DNA of 64,000 nucleotides, from the NCBI RefSeq assembly GCF_013359695.1, contig NZ_JABFMU010000017.1, positions 1-64,000 of the forward strand, in the 5' to 3' direction. Shown one piece after another: positions 21,775 through 31,919 of the stretch. Numbering within the stretch: the stretch's first letter is position 1; each line of letters begins with the position of its first letter. The notes under the pieces are model-generated. The model was not told the DNA's origin and did not search any database. It was given only the letters and a program-made list of their open reading frames with translations. The DNA comes from Pseudomonas sp. C2B4 (lineage in GTDB: Bacteria > Pseudomonadota > Gammaproteobacteria > Pseudomonadales > Pseudomonadaceae). The position numbers and the translations under genes are program-made.

Positions 21775-24411
21775 TCAAGGCATCCCCAAAACCCTGGCCA
21801 AAAACGGCGCCGTCCGGCTCTTTTTGCTCTTGGCGACTTTCTGCGGCGTACCCGCCACGACAATCTTGCCGCCCTGATCCCCCGCACCCGGTCCGATGTC
21901 GATGACCCAGTCACTCTGCGCCACCACGCGCATTTCATGTTCGACCACGATCACCGTGTGCCCGGCCGCCACCAGGTTGTTCAACTGCTCAAGCAAGCGA
22001 TCAACGTCCCGTGGATGCAGCCCGGTGGTGGGCTCATCGAGCACATACAGCGTCGCCCCGCGCTGGTTGCGCTGCAGTTCGGTGGCCAGTTTGATGCGCT
22101 GGGCCTCGCCACCGGACAACTCTGTCGCCGGCTGCCCCAGACGCAGATAACCCAGGCCGATATCGCGCAGGACCTCCAGCGAGCGGCGCACGGCCGCTTG
22201 TTCGGCGAACACCTCCACGGCTTGATCCACCGTCAGTTGCAGCACCTGGGCGATGTTGCGGCCCTGCCAGGTGATCGCCAGCGTTTGCGGGTTGTAGCGA
22301 GCGCCGTGGCAGGTCGGGCACGGCGCATAGACACTGGGCATGAACAGCAACTCGACACTGACGAAACCCTCGCCTTCGCAGGTCGGGCAACGGCCTTTGG
22401 CGACGTTGAAGGAAAACTGCCCGGCGTCGTACCCCGCGGCCTGGGCCTCGGGTGTCGCGGCATAGAGTTTGCGCACGTTGTCGAACAGCCCGGTGTAGGT
22501 CGCCAGGTTGGAGCGCGGGGTGCGGCCGATGGGTTTTTGGTCCACTTGCACCAGACGCTTGATCGACCCCAACCCCGCCGTGACCTGGCCGCCGCTGGTT
22601 TGCGGCGCATCGTCTTCCAGGCTCGGCTCTTCCAGCTCGCTGTCGTTTGCCGGGCGTCCGAGATGGGCGCCGACCAGCTCCAGCAAGGCCTGGCTGACCA
22701 GGCTCGATTTACCCGACCCTGAAACGCCGGTAACCGCCGTGAAACAGCCCAGCGGAAACTCGACGCCGAGGTTGTTCAGGTTATTGCGGGTGATGCCTTC
22801 CAGTCGCAGCCAATCGCTCGGCTGGCGGGTGGTTCGCGATTGACTGGCCTGCGCGGCAAACAGATAGGCGCGGGTCTGTGAATCCGCCACATCGGCCAGT
22901 CCCGCCGGCGCGCCGCTGTACAGCACCCGGCCGCCATGCTCGCCCGCCGCCGGGCCGACATCGATCAACCAGTCGGCGCGGCGCATGGTCTCCAGATCGT
23001 GCTCCACCACAAACAGCGTGTTGCCAGCGGCTTTCAAGCGCTGCAACGCTTCGAACAACGCCTCGCCGTCCGCCGGGTGCAAGCCCGCCGAAGGCTCGTC
23101 CAGCACATAGATCACCCCGAACAACTGCGAGCCCAACTGCGTCGCCAGGCGCAAGCGTTGCAACTCACCGGACGACAGCGTCGGCGTGCTGCGCTCCAGC
23201 GCCAGGTAACCGAGGCCCAGGTCGGTCAGGGTGCTGACCCGTTCCAGCAGATCCTGGGCAATCCGTTGCGCGGCCAGGCGTTTCTCCACCGACAGGTTCG
23301 GCGTGTGGCGCACATCCGGCGCACTGGCGTGGCCACTGGCGCCATGGGCCACCCGCTGTTCCCGGGCCTCGCGGGTTTGCTCGTGGGTCAGCACTTCGCC
23401 CGGCGCTTCACCCTCCTGGAGGTAACGCTCGGCCGCGACAGGCTTGAGTACTTCGGCCACTTGCAGCAACGGCATCTGCGACAACTCGCCGATGTCATAG
23501 CCGGCGAACGTCACCGACAACGCCTCGCGCTTGAGGCGCTTGCCTTCACACAGCGGGCACGGGCTGCCGAGCATGAATTGTGAAACGCGCTTCTTCATCA
23601 GCGCACTTTGCGAGTGGGTAAACGTATGCAGAATGTAGCGGCGCGCGCCGGTGAAGGTGCCCTGGTAACTCGGCTCCATCTTGCGCTTGAGGGCGACCCG
23701 GGTTTCTTCCGGCGTGAGCCCGGCGTACACCGGCACCGTCGGGGTTTCTTCGGTGAAGAGAATCCAGTCGCGCTGCTTTTTCGGCAGATCGCGCCAGGGG
23801 ATGTCAACGTCGTAGCCCATGGTCACGAGGATGTCCCGCAGGTTCTGGCCCTGCCAGGCCATGGGCCAGGAGGCGACGGCGCGCTGGCGGATGGTCAGGC
23901 TCGGGTCCGGGACCATCAACGCTTCAGTGACTTCATACACCCGCCCCAGGCCGTGGCATTCGGCGCATGCACCCTGGGGGGTGTTCGGTGAAAAATCTTC
24001 GGCGTACAGCATCGGTTGCCCCGCCGGGTAACTGCCGGCGCGGGAATACAACATGCGGATCAGGCTCGACAATGTCGTCACGCTGCCCACCGAGGAACGG
24101 GTGCTCGGCGTGCCCCGTTGCTGCTGCAAGGCCACCGCCGGCGGCAAGCCCTCGATGGAATCCACGTCCGGCACCCCGACCTGATCGATCAGGCGCCGGG
24201 CATAGGGCGCCACCGATTCGAAATAACGGCGCTGGGCTTCGGCGTACAGCGTGGAAAACGCCAGCGACGACTTCCCCGAACCGGACACTCCGGTGAACAC
24301 CACCAGCGCATCGCGGGGGATGTCGACATCAATGTTCTTGAGGTTGTGTTCCCGGGCGCCGCGCACCCTGACCATGCCTGAGGGAGGTGTTGAGGAGCGC
24401 GTTGACGTCAT
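21775..24411 (-). CDS. UvrA-like ABC ATPase lacking the UvrB-binding insert
   Basis: An 878-residue UvrA paralog (canonical UvrA about 940). Both ABC modules are present: Walker [12 protein letters not shown] (41-51) and [13 protein letters not shown], signatures [12 protein letters not shown] and [12 protein letters not shown], Walker [13 protein letters not shown] and [12 protein letters not shown]. Zinc motifs are CAECHGLG (149), [10 protein letters not shown] and [14 protein letters not shown]. Only about 22 residues separate LYSRAG (121-126) from CAECHG, where canonical UvrA carries its UvrB-binding domain. It therefore resembles UvrA2-type proteins linked to drug or DNA-damage tolerance and is unlikely to act in standard excision with UvrB. 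Confidence 0.85.
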   Translation of the reverse strand: MTSTRSSTPPSGMVRVRGAREHNLKNIDVDIPRDALVVFTGVSGSGKSSLAFSTLYAEAQRRYFESVAPYARRLIDQVGVPDVDSIEGLPPAVALQQQRGTPSTRSSVGSVTTLSSLIRMLYSRAGSYPAGQPMLYAEDFSPNTPQGACAECHGLGRVYEVTEALMVPDPSLTIRQRAVASWPMAWQGQNLRDILVTMGYDVDIPWRDLPKKQRDWILFTEETPTVPVYAGLTPEETRVALKRKMEPSYQGTFTGARRYILHTFTHSQSALMKKRVSQFMLGSPCPLCEGKRLKREALSVTFAGYDIGELSQMPLLQVAEVLKPVAAERYLQEGEAPGEVLTHEQTREAREQRVAHGASGHASAPDVRHTPNLSVEKRLAAQRIAQDLLERVSTLTDLGLGYLALERSTPTLSSGELQRLRLATQLGSQLFGVIYVLDEPSAGLHPADGEALFEALQRLKAAGNTLFVVEHDLETMRRADWLIDVGPAAGEHGGRVLYSGAPAGLADVADSQTRAYLFAAQASQSRTTRQPSDWLRLEGITRNNLNNLGVEFPLGCFTAVTGVSGSGKSSLVSQALLELVGAHLGRPANDSELEEPSLEDDAPQTSGGQVTAGLGSIKRLVQVDQKPIGRTPRSNLATYTGLFDNVRKLYAATPEAQAAGYDAGQFSFNVAKGRCPTCEGEGFVSVELLFMPSVYAPCPTCHGARYNPQTLAITWQGRNIAQVLQLTVDQAVEVFAEQAAVRRSLEVLRDIGLGYLRLGQPATELSGGEAQRIKLATELQRNQRGATLYVLDEPTTGLHPRDVDRLLEQLNNLVAAGHTVIVVEHEMRVVAQSDWVIDIGPGAGDQGGKIVVAGTPQKVAKSKKSRTAPFLARVLGMP

Positions 24412-24452
24412 CGGATCGCCTTATATAAATAACTGAAAAAACACCGAACTAC

Positions 24453-24617
24453 TGTGGGAGCGAGCCTGTGTGGCGAGGGGATTTATCCCCGTTGGGCTGC
24501 GAAGCGGCCCCAAAACCTAAAACCACGGTGTATCAGGTGCTCCGCATACAATGGTTTTACGACTGCTTCGCACTCGAACGGGGATAAATCCCCTCGCCAC
24601 ACAGGCTCGCTCCCACA
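24453..24617. repeat. long composite REP hairpin
   Basis: A 165-base inverted repeat. The outer arms are a REP-like TGTGGGAGCGAGCCTGTGTG, and the inner arms are GGCGAGGGGATTTATCCCCG with its complement CGGGGATAAATCCCCTCGCC. The centre is less symmetric. The same inner module recurs at 35295-35443. It lies between the UvrA-like gene and the hybrid kinase. Confidence 0.9.
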
Positions 24618-24627
24618 GTGATTTTGC

Positions 24628-26739
24628 TTAGCCGTTGAGGACGCTGCGGATCATTTGCGTCAACGCTTGCGGGCTATAGGGTTTGCTCAGCAAATGCGTA
24701 TCCGGGCTGAGCTGGTGATTGCGCGAGATAATGTCACGGGTGTGGCCCGAGGTGAACAGCACCGCCAGGGGCGGCTCCTGCACTTTCGCCCATGCCGCGA
24801 GGTCCGAACTCTTGATCAGGCCGGGCATGACCACATCGGTGAAAATCAGGTCCACCGCCACGCCTTCCAGCAACATCTGCATGGCAATGTCGGCGTTGGC
24901 GGCCGTCAACACCTGGTAGCCCTCTTCGCGCAGCAACTCCACGGTGGAGGTGCGCACCGCTTCATTGTCCTCGACCACCAGAATCCGTTCGTGCCCGCCC
25001 CGTTGCGGCACGTCAAGGACCGTTGTTTCACTGGCCGCCGATCGCAAGCTGCGGGGGAAATACAGCTGCGCCCGCGTGCCCTCCCCAACGACGCTGGACA
25101 TCTCGACATGCCCGCCGCTCTGTTTGACGAAACCGAACACCATGCTCAAACCCAACCCGGTGCCCTGACCATCGGGCTTGGTGGTGAAAAACGGTTCGAA
25201 CGCTTGGGCCAGCACCTGCGGCGGCATCCCGGCACCGGTGTCGGCCACGGTCACACACACGTAATCGCCAGCGACGATGCCCTTGCCGGCGCAGAACGCC
25301 TGATCGAGGGTGATGTTCTGCGCGCTCAGGTCGATGGTGCCCTCGCCCTTCATCGCGTCACGGGCATTGATCGCCAGATTCAGGAGGGTGTTTTCCAGTT
25401 GATTGCGATCGACAAACACCGGCCAGGGATCAGCGGCGGCGGACATCTGGATCTGGATGGTTTCCCCGAGCGCACGCTGCAACAGTTCGCCCAGGCCGTC
25501 GAAAATCTGCTGCGGGGTGTAAATGGCCGGGGACAGCGGCTGCCGACGGGCGAAGGCGAGCAACTGCGAGGACAGTTTGGCCCCGCGCTCAACTGCGGCA
25601 ATCGACGCCGCCACCCGCCGTTGTACGTTGGCGTTTTGCGCTTCATGCCGGGCCAGCAAATGCAGGTTGCCGGCGATCACTTGCAACAGATTGTTGAAGT
25701 CATGGGCCACGCCACCGGTCAGGCCACCGATGGCTTCAAGCTTCTGCGACTGGCGCAGTTGCTCTTCCGCCGCCAGCCGTGCTTCCACTTCATCGGCTAC
25801 CCGTTGCTCCAGATTGCGGGTGAACCTGAGCAACGATTCTTCGGCGGTCTTGCGTTCATGGATATCGATCAACACCCCCGGAAACCGAAACGGCTCACCC
25901 TGCTCATCAAACTCGCAACAACCGCTGGCGAGCACCCACAGGTAACTGCCATCAGGGCGCAATACCCGGTACTCGGCGTTGTACGGCGCAGCGGTCTCCA
26001 TGGACTGTTTGACTTGTTCCTGAACCCAGCTGCGGTCATCGGGATGGATGTGCGCGACGGCGATGTCCTGGGGCAGATTGTCCAGGGGCTGGCCGGGGGG
26101 ATAGGACAGCGTGCGGGCAAAGCGCTCGTCGCCGCTCAGCACATTGGCCTTGATGTCCCAGACGAACGAACCGAGCAAAGCCCCGGCATTGAGTGCCAGG
26201 CGCACCCGTTCGTTGTCGGCGCGATAGGCGTTTTCGGCGGCCTGGCGCAGCCGTTCGGATATTACGAATTCGGTGGTTTCGACCACCATCGCCATGACCC
26301 CGGCCGGGTAGCCGTCATCGTTGGCGACCGGGCTGTAATACAGGTCCAGCCAGACGTCTTCCGGCACCCCGTCGCGCAACAGCACCAGCACTTTATTGCG
26401 ATAGGACAAGGTGCCGCCCGCCAGGCAGGTATCGACCACATGCCGGTTGAAATCGGCGACTTCCGGCCAGCCCAGTTCCACCGGCGATCCCAATAGATAG
26501 GGATGGCGCCCGCCGGCGAATTTCGAATAGGCATCGTTATAGATCATGTAGCCAGGTCGGCCCCAGAGCATCACCATTGGCAACGGTGACGCCAGCATCA
26601 GTTGCACCGCGCTGCTCAAGCTCCTGGGCCAGGTATCGATGGAGCCAAGCTCGGTACGGCTCCAGTCGAACGCGCGAATACGCTCGGCCATTTCGCCGTT
26701 CCACCCGGCACACCCGTGGCTATCGTCTAAAAACTGCAT
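24628..26739 (-). CDS. soluble PAS hybrid histidine kinase with receiver
   Basis: A 703-residue cytosolic sensor kinase with no membrane helix. Two PAS-like domains come first (about 30-160 and 185-310; the second has HPDDRSWV and EYRVLRPDGSYLWV), then a coiled linker. The dimerisation domain follows with phosphoacceptor H in GGVAHDFNNLLQV (about 350), then the ATPase domain with N-box LLNLAINARDAM, G1 DTGAGMPP and G2 GQGTGLGLSMVFGF. The C-terminal receiver has Asp in DLIFTDVVMPG and Lys in LLSKPYS. This layout (HDFNN kinases with a receiver) is common in pseudomonads. No output regulator is adjacent and the signal is unknown. Confidence 0.9.
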   Translation of the reverse strand: MQFLDDSHGCAGWNGEMAERIRAFDWSRTELGSIDTWPRSLSSAVQLMLASPLPMVMLWGRPGYMIYNDAYSKFAGGRHPYLLGSPVELGWPEVADFNRHVVDTCLAGGTLSYRNKVLVLLRDGVPEDVWLDLYYSPVANDDGYPAGVMAMVVETTEFVISERLRQAAENAYRADNERVRLALNAGALLGSFVWDIKANVLSGDERFARTLSYPPGQPLDNLPQDIAVAHIHPDDRSWVQEQVKQSMETAAPYNAEYRVLRPDGSYLWVLASGCCEFDEQGEPFRFPGVLIDIHERKTAEESLLRFTRNLEQRVADEVEARLAAEEQLRQSQKLEAIGGLTGGVAHDFNNLLQVIAGNLHLLARHEAQNANVQRRVAASIAAVERGAKLSSQLLAFARRQPLSPAIYTPQQIFDGLGELLQRALGETIQIQMSAAADPWPVFVDRNQLENTLLNLAINARDAMKGEGTIDLSAQNITLDQAFCAGKGIVAGDYVCVTVADTGAGMPPQVLAQAFEPFFTTKPDGQGTGLGLSMVFGFVKQSGGHVEMSSVVGEGTRAQLYFPRSLRSAASETTVLDVPQRGGHERILVVEDNEAVRTSTVELLREEGYQVLTAANADIAMQMLLEGVAVDLIFTDVVMPGLIKSSDLAAWAKVQEPPLAVLFTSGHTRDIISRNHQLSPDTHLLSKPYSPQALTQMIRSVLNG

Positions 26740-26852
26740 TGGCTGGCTCTGAATCCGGTGATTTGCACCCGTTTGTTTCGAGCATGGCGGATGCCAATGG
26801 TTTCATAGAGGTATAGCTGATTTCAGTGACATCTATGGCAACTAAAGCCTCC

Positions 26853-26942
26853 TGTGGGAGCGAGCCTGCTCGCGAAGAGGCCGTGTCAGTCACCCTCCAT
26901 GTTGAATGTTCTGGCCCTTTCGCGAGCAGGCTCGCTCCCACA
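26853..26942. repeat. REPIN
   Basis: Inverted pair of TGTGGGAGCGAGCCTGCTCG REPs between the kinase and the FCD regulator. Confidence 0.92.
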
Positions 26943-26972
26943 GTTTGATTTCCATCGGCCTGGAAGTCGGGG

Positions 26973-27662
26973 CTAGACCTCAATCAAATGCTTGAGCGGG
27001 TTGTAGCTGGTTTTCAGCGTGGCAGCGACGTCGAGGATCGCTTTTTCGATGCCATTGAGGTGCATGCAGGTCAGCTCGATTGCGGCGCTCTGGTTGCCCG
27101 CCTCGATGTATTCGATCAGGCGTAAATGCTCATCGTCGCGGCAGGCTTCATGGCTGTCGTCATCCAGGGCCGCGGCGTACAGCGAAGCGCGGGAAATCAG
27201 CTTCTGGAACCAGTCGAGCAACACCGGGTTGTTCAGGCTCCGGGCGAGCTTGATGTGGAACTCACCGAGCAAATGAATCAGCCGCTCGTGGTCGCCGCTT
27301 TGGTGCGCTTCGTCCTCCAGCAACAGGTGATCGCGCAGATCCTGGGTCACGGCGGTATCGCGCCGACGGCACAGCTCGCTGACGATGCCGATCTCGATCA
27401 GGCGCCGGGTTTCGAACAGCGAGCGGATCTCTTCGTCGCTGGGTAGCGATACCGACGCACCTTTATTGGGCTCGGTGGTGACCAGGCCGTCAGCCTCCAA
27501 TTGCTTGAGCGCGGCACGAACCGACGTGCGGCTGACGTTGAAAAGTTCAGCCAGCGAAGCCTCGCCGAGCTTCATGCCCGGGCGCAGGGAGCGCTTGCTG
27601 ATCGCCTCGTAAACCCCTTGGTAGACGCGGTCTACCGTGGTTTCCAGTTTTTTTTCCGCCAT
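26973..27662 (-). CDS. GntR-family regulator, FCD subfamily
   Basis: A 229-residue FadR/VanR-like repressor. The N-terminal winged HTH covers about 10-75 (LGEASLAELFNVSRTSVRAALKQLEADGLV), and a helical FCD ligand domain follows, with metal-type residues in DDEHLRLIEYIEAGN and H in ELTCMHLNGIEKA. ATG 27662 has AAGGAG 8 bases upstream. It is divergent from the ABC/amidohydrolase operon across 140 bases that hold a likely operator, so it probably represses that operon until its substrate is present. Confidence 0.9.
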   Translation of the reverse strand: MAEKKLETTVDRVYQGVYEAISKRSLRPGMKLGEASLAELFNVSRTSVRAALKQLEADGLVTTEPNKGASVSLPSDEEIRSLFETRRLIEIGIVSELCRRRDTAVTQDLRDHLLLEDEAHQSGDHERLIHLLGEFHIKLARSLNNPVLLDWFQKLISRASLYAAALDDDSHEACRDDEHLRLIEYIEAGNQSAAIELTCMHLNGIEKAILDVAATLKTSYNPLKHLIEV

Positions 27663-27758
27663 TCGAAGACTCCTTCAGCGCTGTGCAACCGGCCCCAGGC
27701 GAATGAACAGCCTTGAAAAAGGGGGTTGCACGAGCAGGTTAATCCGGGTATTTCTAAA

Positions 27759-27781
27759 TTGCATCCAGATTTTGCATACAA
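27759..27781. promoter_or_regulatory. putative GntR (FCD) operator
   Basis: Two related elements 13 bases apart, TTGCATCCA and TTGCATACAA, the second nearly palindromic (TTGCAT/ATACAA), just upstream of the ABC operon start. A third GAATGCA lies at the start region. FCD regulators usually bind such short TNGTNNACNA-like sites. The assignment is by position and symmetry only. Confidence 0.45.
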
Positions 27782-27802
27782 TAATTAGAGGAATGCACCA
27801 TT

Positions 27803-28885
27803 ATGGGTCATCCAGTTGCAATTGAAGTGCGAAACGTCTCAAAACGCTATTCAGACGATCCAGGCCTGGCACCCGCCCTGGACAACGTCTCGGTCGACAT
27901 AGCCGACAACGAGTTCTTCACCCTGCTCGGCCCCTCCGGCTGTGGCAAAACCACCCTGCTGCGCACCATCGCCGGCTTCGAGCATGTCAGCGAGGGTGAA
28001 ATCCGCCTCGCGGGCGAGCCGGTCAACGACCTGCCGCCGTTCAAGCGCCGGGTCAACACAGTGTTCCAGAGTTACGCACTGTTTCCGCACATGAGTGTTG
28101 CGCAGAATATCGCCTTCGGGCTCGAGATGCAGGGTCTTGATCGCAAGCTGATCCCGCAGCGGGTCGATGAAATGCTGGCGCTGGTGCAAATGCAGCACCT
28201 GGCCCGGCGCAAACCCGCCGAGCTGTCCGGCGGCCAGCAGCAACGGGTGGCTCTGGCCCGGGCCCTGGCGCCGAAACCGAAAGTGCTGTTGCTGGACGAA
28301 CCGCTGTCGGCGCTGGACCTCAAGTTGCGCAAGGAAATGCAGGTCGAACTCAAGCGCGTGCAGAAGGAAGCCGGGATCACCTTCATTTTCGTCACCCACG
28401 ACCAGGAAGAAGCCCTGACCCTGTCCGATCGCATTGCGGTGATGTCCGCCGGCAAGATCCTGCAGATCGGCACACCCAACGACATCTACGAACGGCCGCA
28501 GCATCAGTTCGTCGCGCAGTTCATCGGCGACATCAACTTCCTGCCGGGCCACCTCAAGCGCGGCCAGCATAACGAACACCTGTTCGTGCCCAATGGCATG
28601 CCGGTGGAGATCCCCTGCCCGCCCCAGGGCATCGACGGCAAGGTGCAACTGGCCTTCCGCCCGGAACGTTCGCAACTGGTGGACCCGGCGCAACCCCACC
28701 ACCTGCGCGGCGTGATCGAAGCCGTGCTGTACGTCGGCACCGCGACCCTGTACCAGTGCCGCCTGAACAACGACATCAAGGTCATGCTGCGGGAAAACAA
28801 CGAAGGCCTGAATCGCAGCCGTGGCGTCGGTGATCGCGTGGCGGTCAACCTGCCGCCCCACGCCTGTCTGCTGATGGAGGCTTGA
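27803..28885 (+). CDS. ABC transporter ATPase, spermidine/putrescine type
   Basis: A 360-residue PotA-like ATPase at the inner face of the membrane. Walker A is GPSGCGKTT (about 43-51), the signature is [15 protein letters not shown], Walker B is [12 protein letters not shown] and the switch His is in FVTHDQEEA. The C-terminal TOBE-like part starts near 245 ([11 protein letters not shown]). It is the first gene of an operon with two permeases and a binding protein; one base separates it from the next gene. Linked amidohydrolases suggest the cargo is an amide, lactam or N-heterocycle and not necessarily a polyamine. Confidence 0.9.
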   Translation: MGHPVAIEVRNVSKRYSDDPGLAPALDNVSVDIADNEFFTLLGPSGCGKTTLLRTIAGFEHVSEGEIRLAGEPVNDLPPFKRRVNTVFQSYALFPHMSVAQNIAFGLEMQGLDRKLIPQRVDEMLALVQMQHLARRKPAELSGGQQQRVALARALAPKPKVLLLDEPLSALDLKLRKEMQVELKRVQKEAGITFIFVTHDQEEALTLSDRIAVMSAGKILQIGTPNDIYERPQHQFVAQFIGDINFLPGHLKRGQHNEHLFVPNGMPVEIPCPPQGIDGKVQLAFRPERSQLVDPAQPHHLRGVIEAVLYVGTATLYQCRLNNDIKVMLRENNEGLNRSRGVGDRVAVNLPPHACLLMEA

Positions 28886-28886
28886 G

Positions 28887-29804
28887 ATGAGCGTCAGCAG
28901 CACTTCTCCCGCCCTTAACCGTGCGCTGTTGCTCAGCCCGGTGGTTCTGACCCTGCTGGCCCTGATCGCCATTCCGCTGGGCATCATGGGCTACATCAGC
29001 CTGTTGCCGCGCAACGTCTACGGTGGCGTCGACTGGCAGGCCGACTGGCAATTGCAAAGTTACGTGCAGCTGTTTTTCCAGGAAGGTTTCGACGGTGAGC
29101 TTGAACTCAATTGGGTCTACGCCCAGGCGCTGCTGCGCTCGGTGTTCCAGGCCGGCGGCACCACGGTGTTGTGCTTCCTGTTCGGCTTTCCGGTGGCGCT
29201 GTGGATGTCGAGCCTGACACCGCGCCGGCGCAACCTGATGGTCTTGCTGATCACCATCCCGTTCTGGACCAACCTGCTGATCCGCAACTACGCCTGGCTG
29301 ATCATCCTGCGCGAACAGGGCTGGGTCGCCCAGAGCCTCAACGCGCTGTTCCCCAGTGCCGGTGGCATCACCCTGCTCTACAACGACTTTGCGGTCAGCG
29401 TCGGGCTGGTCTACAGCTTCCTGCCGTTCATGATCCTGCCGATTTACTCGACCCTGGAAAAACTCGACTGGCGCCTGGTGGAGGCAGCCTACGACCTGGG
29501 CGCCAATCGCTGGCACGCATTGCGGCGGATCATTTTGCCGCTGTCGATGCCGGGGGTGATTGCCGGTTCCCTGCTGGTGTTCGTGCCGAGCCTCGGCGCC
29601 TTCATCACCCCGGCGATTCTCGGCGGTGGCAAGACGCTGATGATCGGCAACCTGATCCAGCAACAGTTCGGCACCGCGCGCAACTGGCCGCTGGGCAGTT
29701 CGCTGTCGTTCCTGCTGCTGGGGATTCTGCTGCTGTCCCTGGTGCTCTACGCCCTCTATAGCCGCAGCGCCGCCAAAACCCTTCGTCGGGGAGCCACCGC
29801 ATGA
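28887..29804 (+). CDS. ABC permease, PotB-like
   Basis: A 305-residue inner-membrane permease with about six helices; the first is residues 13-36. The EAA loop that docks the ATPase is EAAYDLGANRWHALRRIILP (about 202-221). It overlaps the next permease by 4 bases. It forms the heterodimeric channel with the following gene product. Confidence 0.9.
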   Translation: MSVSSTSPALNRALLLSPVVLTLLALIAIPLGIMGYISLLPRNVYGGVDWQADWQLQSYVQLFFQEGFDGELELNWVYAQALLRSVFQAGGTTVLCFLFGFPVALWMSSLTPRRRNLMVLLITIPFWTNLLIRNYAWLIILREQGWVAQSLNALFPSAGGITLLYNDFAVSVGLVYSFLPFMILPIYSTLEKLDWRLVEAAYDLGANRWHALRRIILPLSMPGVIAGSLLVFVPSLGAFITPAILGGGKTLMIGNLIQQQFGTARNWPLGSSLSFLLLGILLLSLVLYALYSRSAAKTLRRGATA

Positions 29805-30589
29805 TCGCCCTGCACCTGAAAAAACTGCCGATGACCCGGGAAGTCAGCCTGCTGATCCTGGCCTACCTGTACCTGCCGATCTTCGTGCTGATCGCCTACA
29901 GCTTCAACGCCAACCGCTCGGCGACGGTGTGGACCGAGTTCTCCCTGGACTGGTACGGGCGCATTCTGGCCAACCCGTCGATCCAGACCGCCGCGCTGAA
30001 CTCGATCATCGTCGCCGGCATCGCCACGGTCTGTGCCACGGCCATTGCCCTGCTCGCGGCACTGGCGACTTACCGGCCGTTCTACGGACAGAAGATGGTT
30101 GAAGGCGGGATCAACCTGCCGCTGATCCTGCCGGAGATCGTCACGGCCGTGGCCACCCTGCTGCTGTTCATGGCGCTGGGGATCAAGCTGGGATTGCTGA
30201 CAGTGATCGTCGCGCACATCGGCTTCTGCATTCCCTTCGCCTACCTGCCGATCCGCGCGCGGCTCAATGACCTGGACAAGAGCCTGCTGGAAGCGGCAAA
30301 CGACCTGTACGCCAACCCGTGGCAGGTGTTCCGCCGGGTGACGCTGCCGCTGTTGTGGCCGGCGGTTCTGTCCGGTTCGGTGCTGGCGTTCGTGGTCAGC
30401 CTCGACGATTTCATCATGACCTTCTTCGTTGCCGGCCCCGGTTCCACGACCCTGCCGGTGTACATCTTCTCGGCGATCAAGGCCGGCGTGACGCCAGAGA
30501 TCAACGCGATCTCGACCCTGATGCTGGTGATTTCCATCGTGCTGGTGGTGCTGGCCTTCTGGCTGGGACAGCGCGGCAAACAACAATGA
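29801..30589 (+). CDS. ABC permease, PotC-like
   Basis: A 262-residue permease with about six helices; the first is residues 14-34 (VSLLILAYLYLPIFVLIAYS). Its EAA loop is EAANDLYANPWQVFRRVTLP. It is the second half of the channel. The ATG lies in the ATGA overlap with the previous gene. Confidence 0.9.
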   Translation: MIALHLKKLPMTREVSLLILAYLYLPIFVLIAYSFNANRSATVWTEFSLDWYGRILANPSIQTAALNSIIVAGIATVCATAIALLAALATYRPFYGQKMVEGGINLPLILPEIVTAVATLLLFMALGIKLGLLTVIVAHIGFCIPFAYLPIRARLNDLDKSLLEAANDLYANPWQVFRRVTLPLLWPAVLSGSVLAFVVSLDDFIMTFFVAGPGSTTLPVYIFSAIKAGVTPEINAISTLMLVISIVLVVLAFWLGQRGKQQ

Positions 30590-30606
30590 GCCCGGAGACT
30601 TCCTTA

Positions 30607-31674
30607 ATGAGCAAGAAAGTGAAAAGCATGCGTTTTGCCGTTGCCAGTCTGGCCTTGAGTTGCTTCACCGCACTCACCGCCTTCAGCGCCCAGGCCGCCG
30701 AGCCCAAGGAACTGTTCTTCTACAACTGGACCGATTACTACCCGGTCGACCTGCTGGCCAAGTTCGAAAAGGAGACCGGCATCAAAGTCACCATGGACGG
30801 CTACGACAGCAACGAAACCCTCCTGGCCAAGTTGCAGGCCGGTGGCGCGGCCTATGACGTGATCGTGCCGTCGCAGTCGATCATGCGCACCCTGATCAAC
30901 CAGAACCTGCTGCTGGAAATCGACACGCCGACCCTGCCCAACTTCCAGTACGTCAAACCGGCGTTCCGCGACCCGAGCTTCGACCCTGGCCGCAAGTTCT
31001 CGGCGCCGTACCTGTGGGGAACCACCGGGTTCTCCTATGACAGCGCACGGGTGCCTGGCGGCAAGCTGGATGACTCGTGGAAAGAGTTCTTCGAACCGCG
31101 CAAGGAACTGCAAGGCCAATTGGCCGCGCTCGATACGTCGAGCAGCGTGATCAACGCCGCCAGCCATTACCTGAATGTCGATGAGTGCACGGAAAACCCG
31201 CAGGACGCCAAGCGCATTCTCGAACTGCTGCAAAAACAGAAACCCTTCCTGAAGATGTACAGCTCGGACAACACCGTCGACCGCATGGCCTCCGGTGAAG
31301 TGATCATGATGCAGAACTGGAACGGTTCTACAGCGCGGGCCACTTTGCAGAAGAGCAGCATCAAATACGTGTATCCGAAAGAAGGCCTGGCGATGTTCCA
31401 GGACAACTTTGCCGTCCCGAAAAGCGCGCCGCACCCGGGTAACGCCAAGATCTTCATCGACTGGATGATGAAACCGGAAAACGCCGCCGCCGTGTCCAAC
31501 GCCATCGCCTATGCCAACGGCATTCAGAGCGACAAGCTGATCGACGCCAAATGGCGAGTGATGGACGCCATCAACATGCCCGACGAATTCGCCTCGCGCC
31601 TGCGCCCTGAAAAGGAATGCAGCAACAAGGCGCGGGAACTGCAGGACCGGATCTGGGCGAAGCTCAAGGGCTGA
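30607..31674 (+). CDS. ABC substrate-binding protein, PotD-like
   Basis: A 355-residue periplasmic binding protein. The signal peptide is residues 1-28 (AFSAQA-AE). The mature start ELFFYNWTDYYPVDLLAKFEKETG and AAYDVIVPSQSIMRTLI are typical of the PotD/PotF family. ATG 30607 was preferred for its CGGAGA site; ATG 30586, overlapping the permease stop, would add 7 residues. It determines the specificity of the importer. The cargo cannot be read from sequence. Confidence 0.9.
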   Translation: MSKKVKSMRFAVASLALSCFTALTAFSAQAAEPKELFFYNWTDYYPVDLLAKFEKETGIKVTMDGYDSNETLLAKLQAGGAAYDVIVPSQSIMRTLINQNLLLEIDTPTLPNFQYVKPAFRDPSFDPGRKFSAPYLWGTTGFSYDSARVPGGKLDDSWKEFFEPRKELQGQLAALDTSSSVINAASHYLNVDECTENPQDAKRILELLQKQKPFLKMYSSDNTVDRMASGEVIMMQNWNGSTARATLQKSSIKYVYPKEGLAMFQDNFAVPKSAPHPGNAKIFIDWMMKPENAAAVSNAIAYANGIQSDKLIDAKWRVMDAINMPDEFASRLRPEKECSNKARELQDRIWAKLKG

Positions 31675-31702
31675 TTGCCTGGCTTGAAACCGAGGCGCGG
31701 TC

Positions 31703-31726
31703 TTCGCGAGCAGGCTCGCTCCCACA
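31703..31726. repeat. single REP
   Basis: One TTCGCGAGCAGGCTCGCTCC element directly after the binding-protein gene and before the 88-base tandem repeat. Confidence 0.85.
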
Positions 31727-31730
31727 GTGA

Positions 31731-31906
31731 TTTTGTGTTGATCACAAATATTGGGAACAACTCATAAACCTATGGGAGCGGGCTTGCCCGCGATGAGGCC
31801 CTTCCACACAACACAGGGTTTTGTGTTGATCACAAATATTGGGAACAACTCATAAACCTGTGGGAGCGAGCCTGCTCGCGAAGAGGCCCTCCCACACAAC
31901 ACAGAA
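31731..31906. repeat. 88-base direct tandem repeat carrying two different REP cores
   Basis: Two copies (31731-31818 and 31819-31906). Both begin TTTTGTGTTGATCACAAATA and end CACACAACACAG. Between these, copy one carries the GCGGGCTTGCCCGCGATG REP core and copy two the GCGAGCCTGCTCGCGAAG core. The flanks are nearly identical, so only the REP differs. Each copy also has the dyad TTTGTG/CACAAA. The block lies in the leader of the amidohydrolase pair. Confidence 0.92.
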
Positions 31907-31919
31907 TTTGAGGTATGCA

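Noticed and set aside
24655..26496. 613-codon open frame antisense to the hybrid kinase
   Set aside because: Shadow frame; the kinase frame carries all H, N, G and receiver motifs.
31731..31753. TTTGTGTTGATCACAAA as a firm CRP/Vfr site
   Set aside because: The spacing and core differ from TGTGA-N6-TCACA; it is kept only as a dyad within the tandem repeat.
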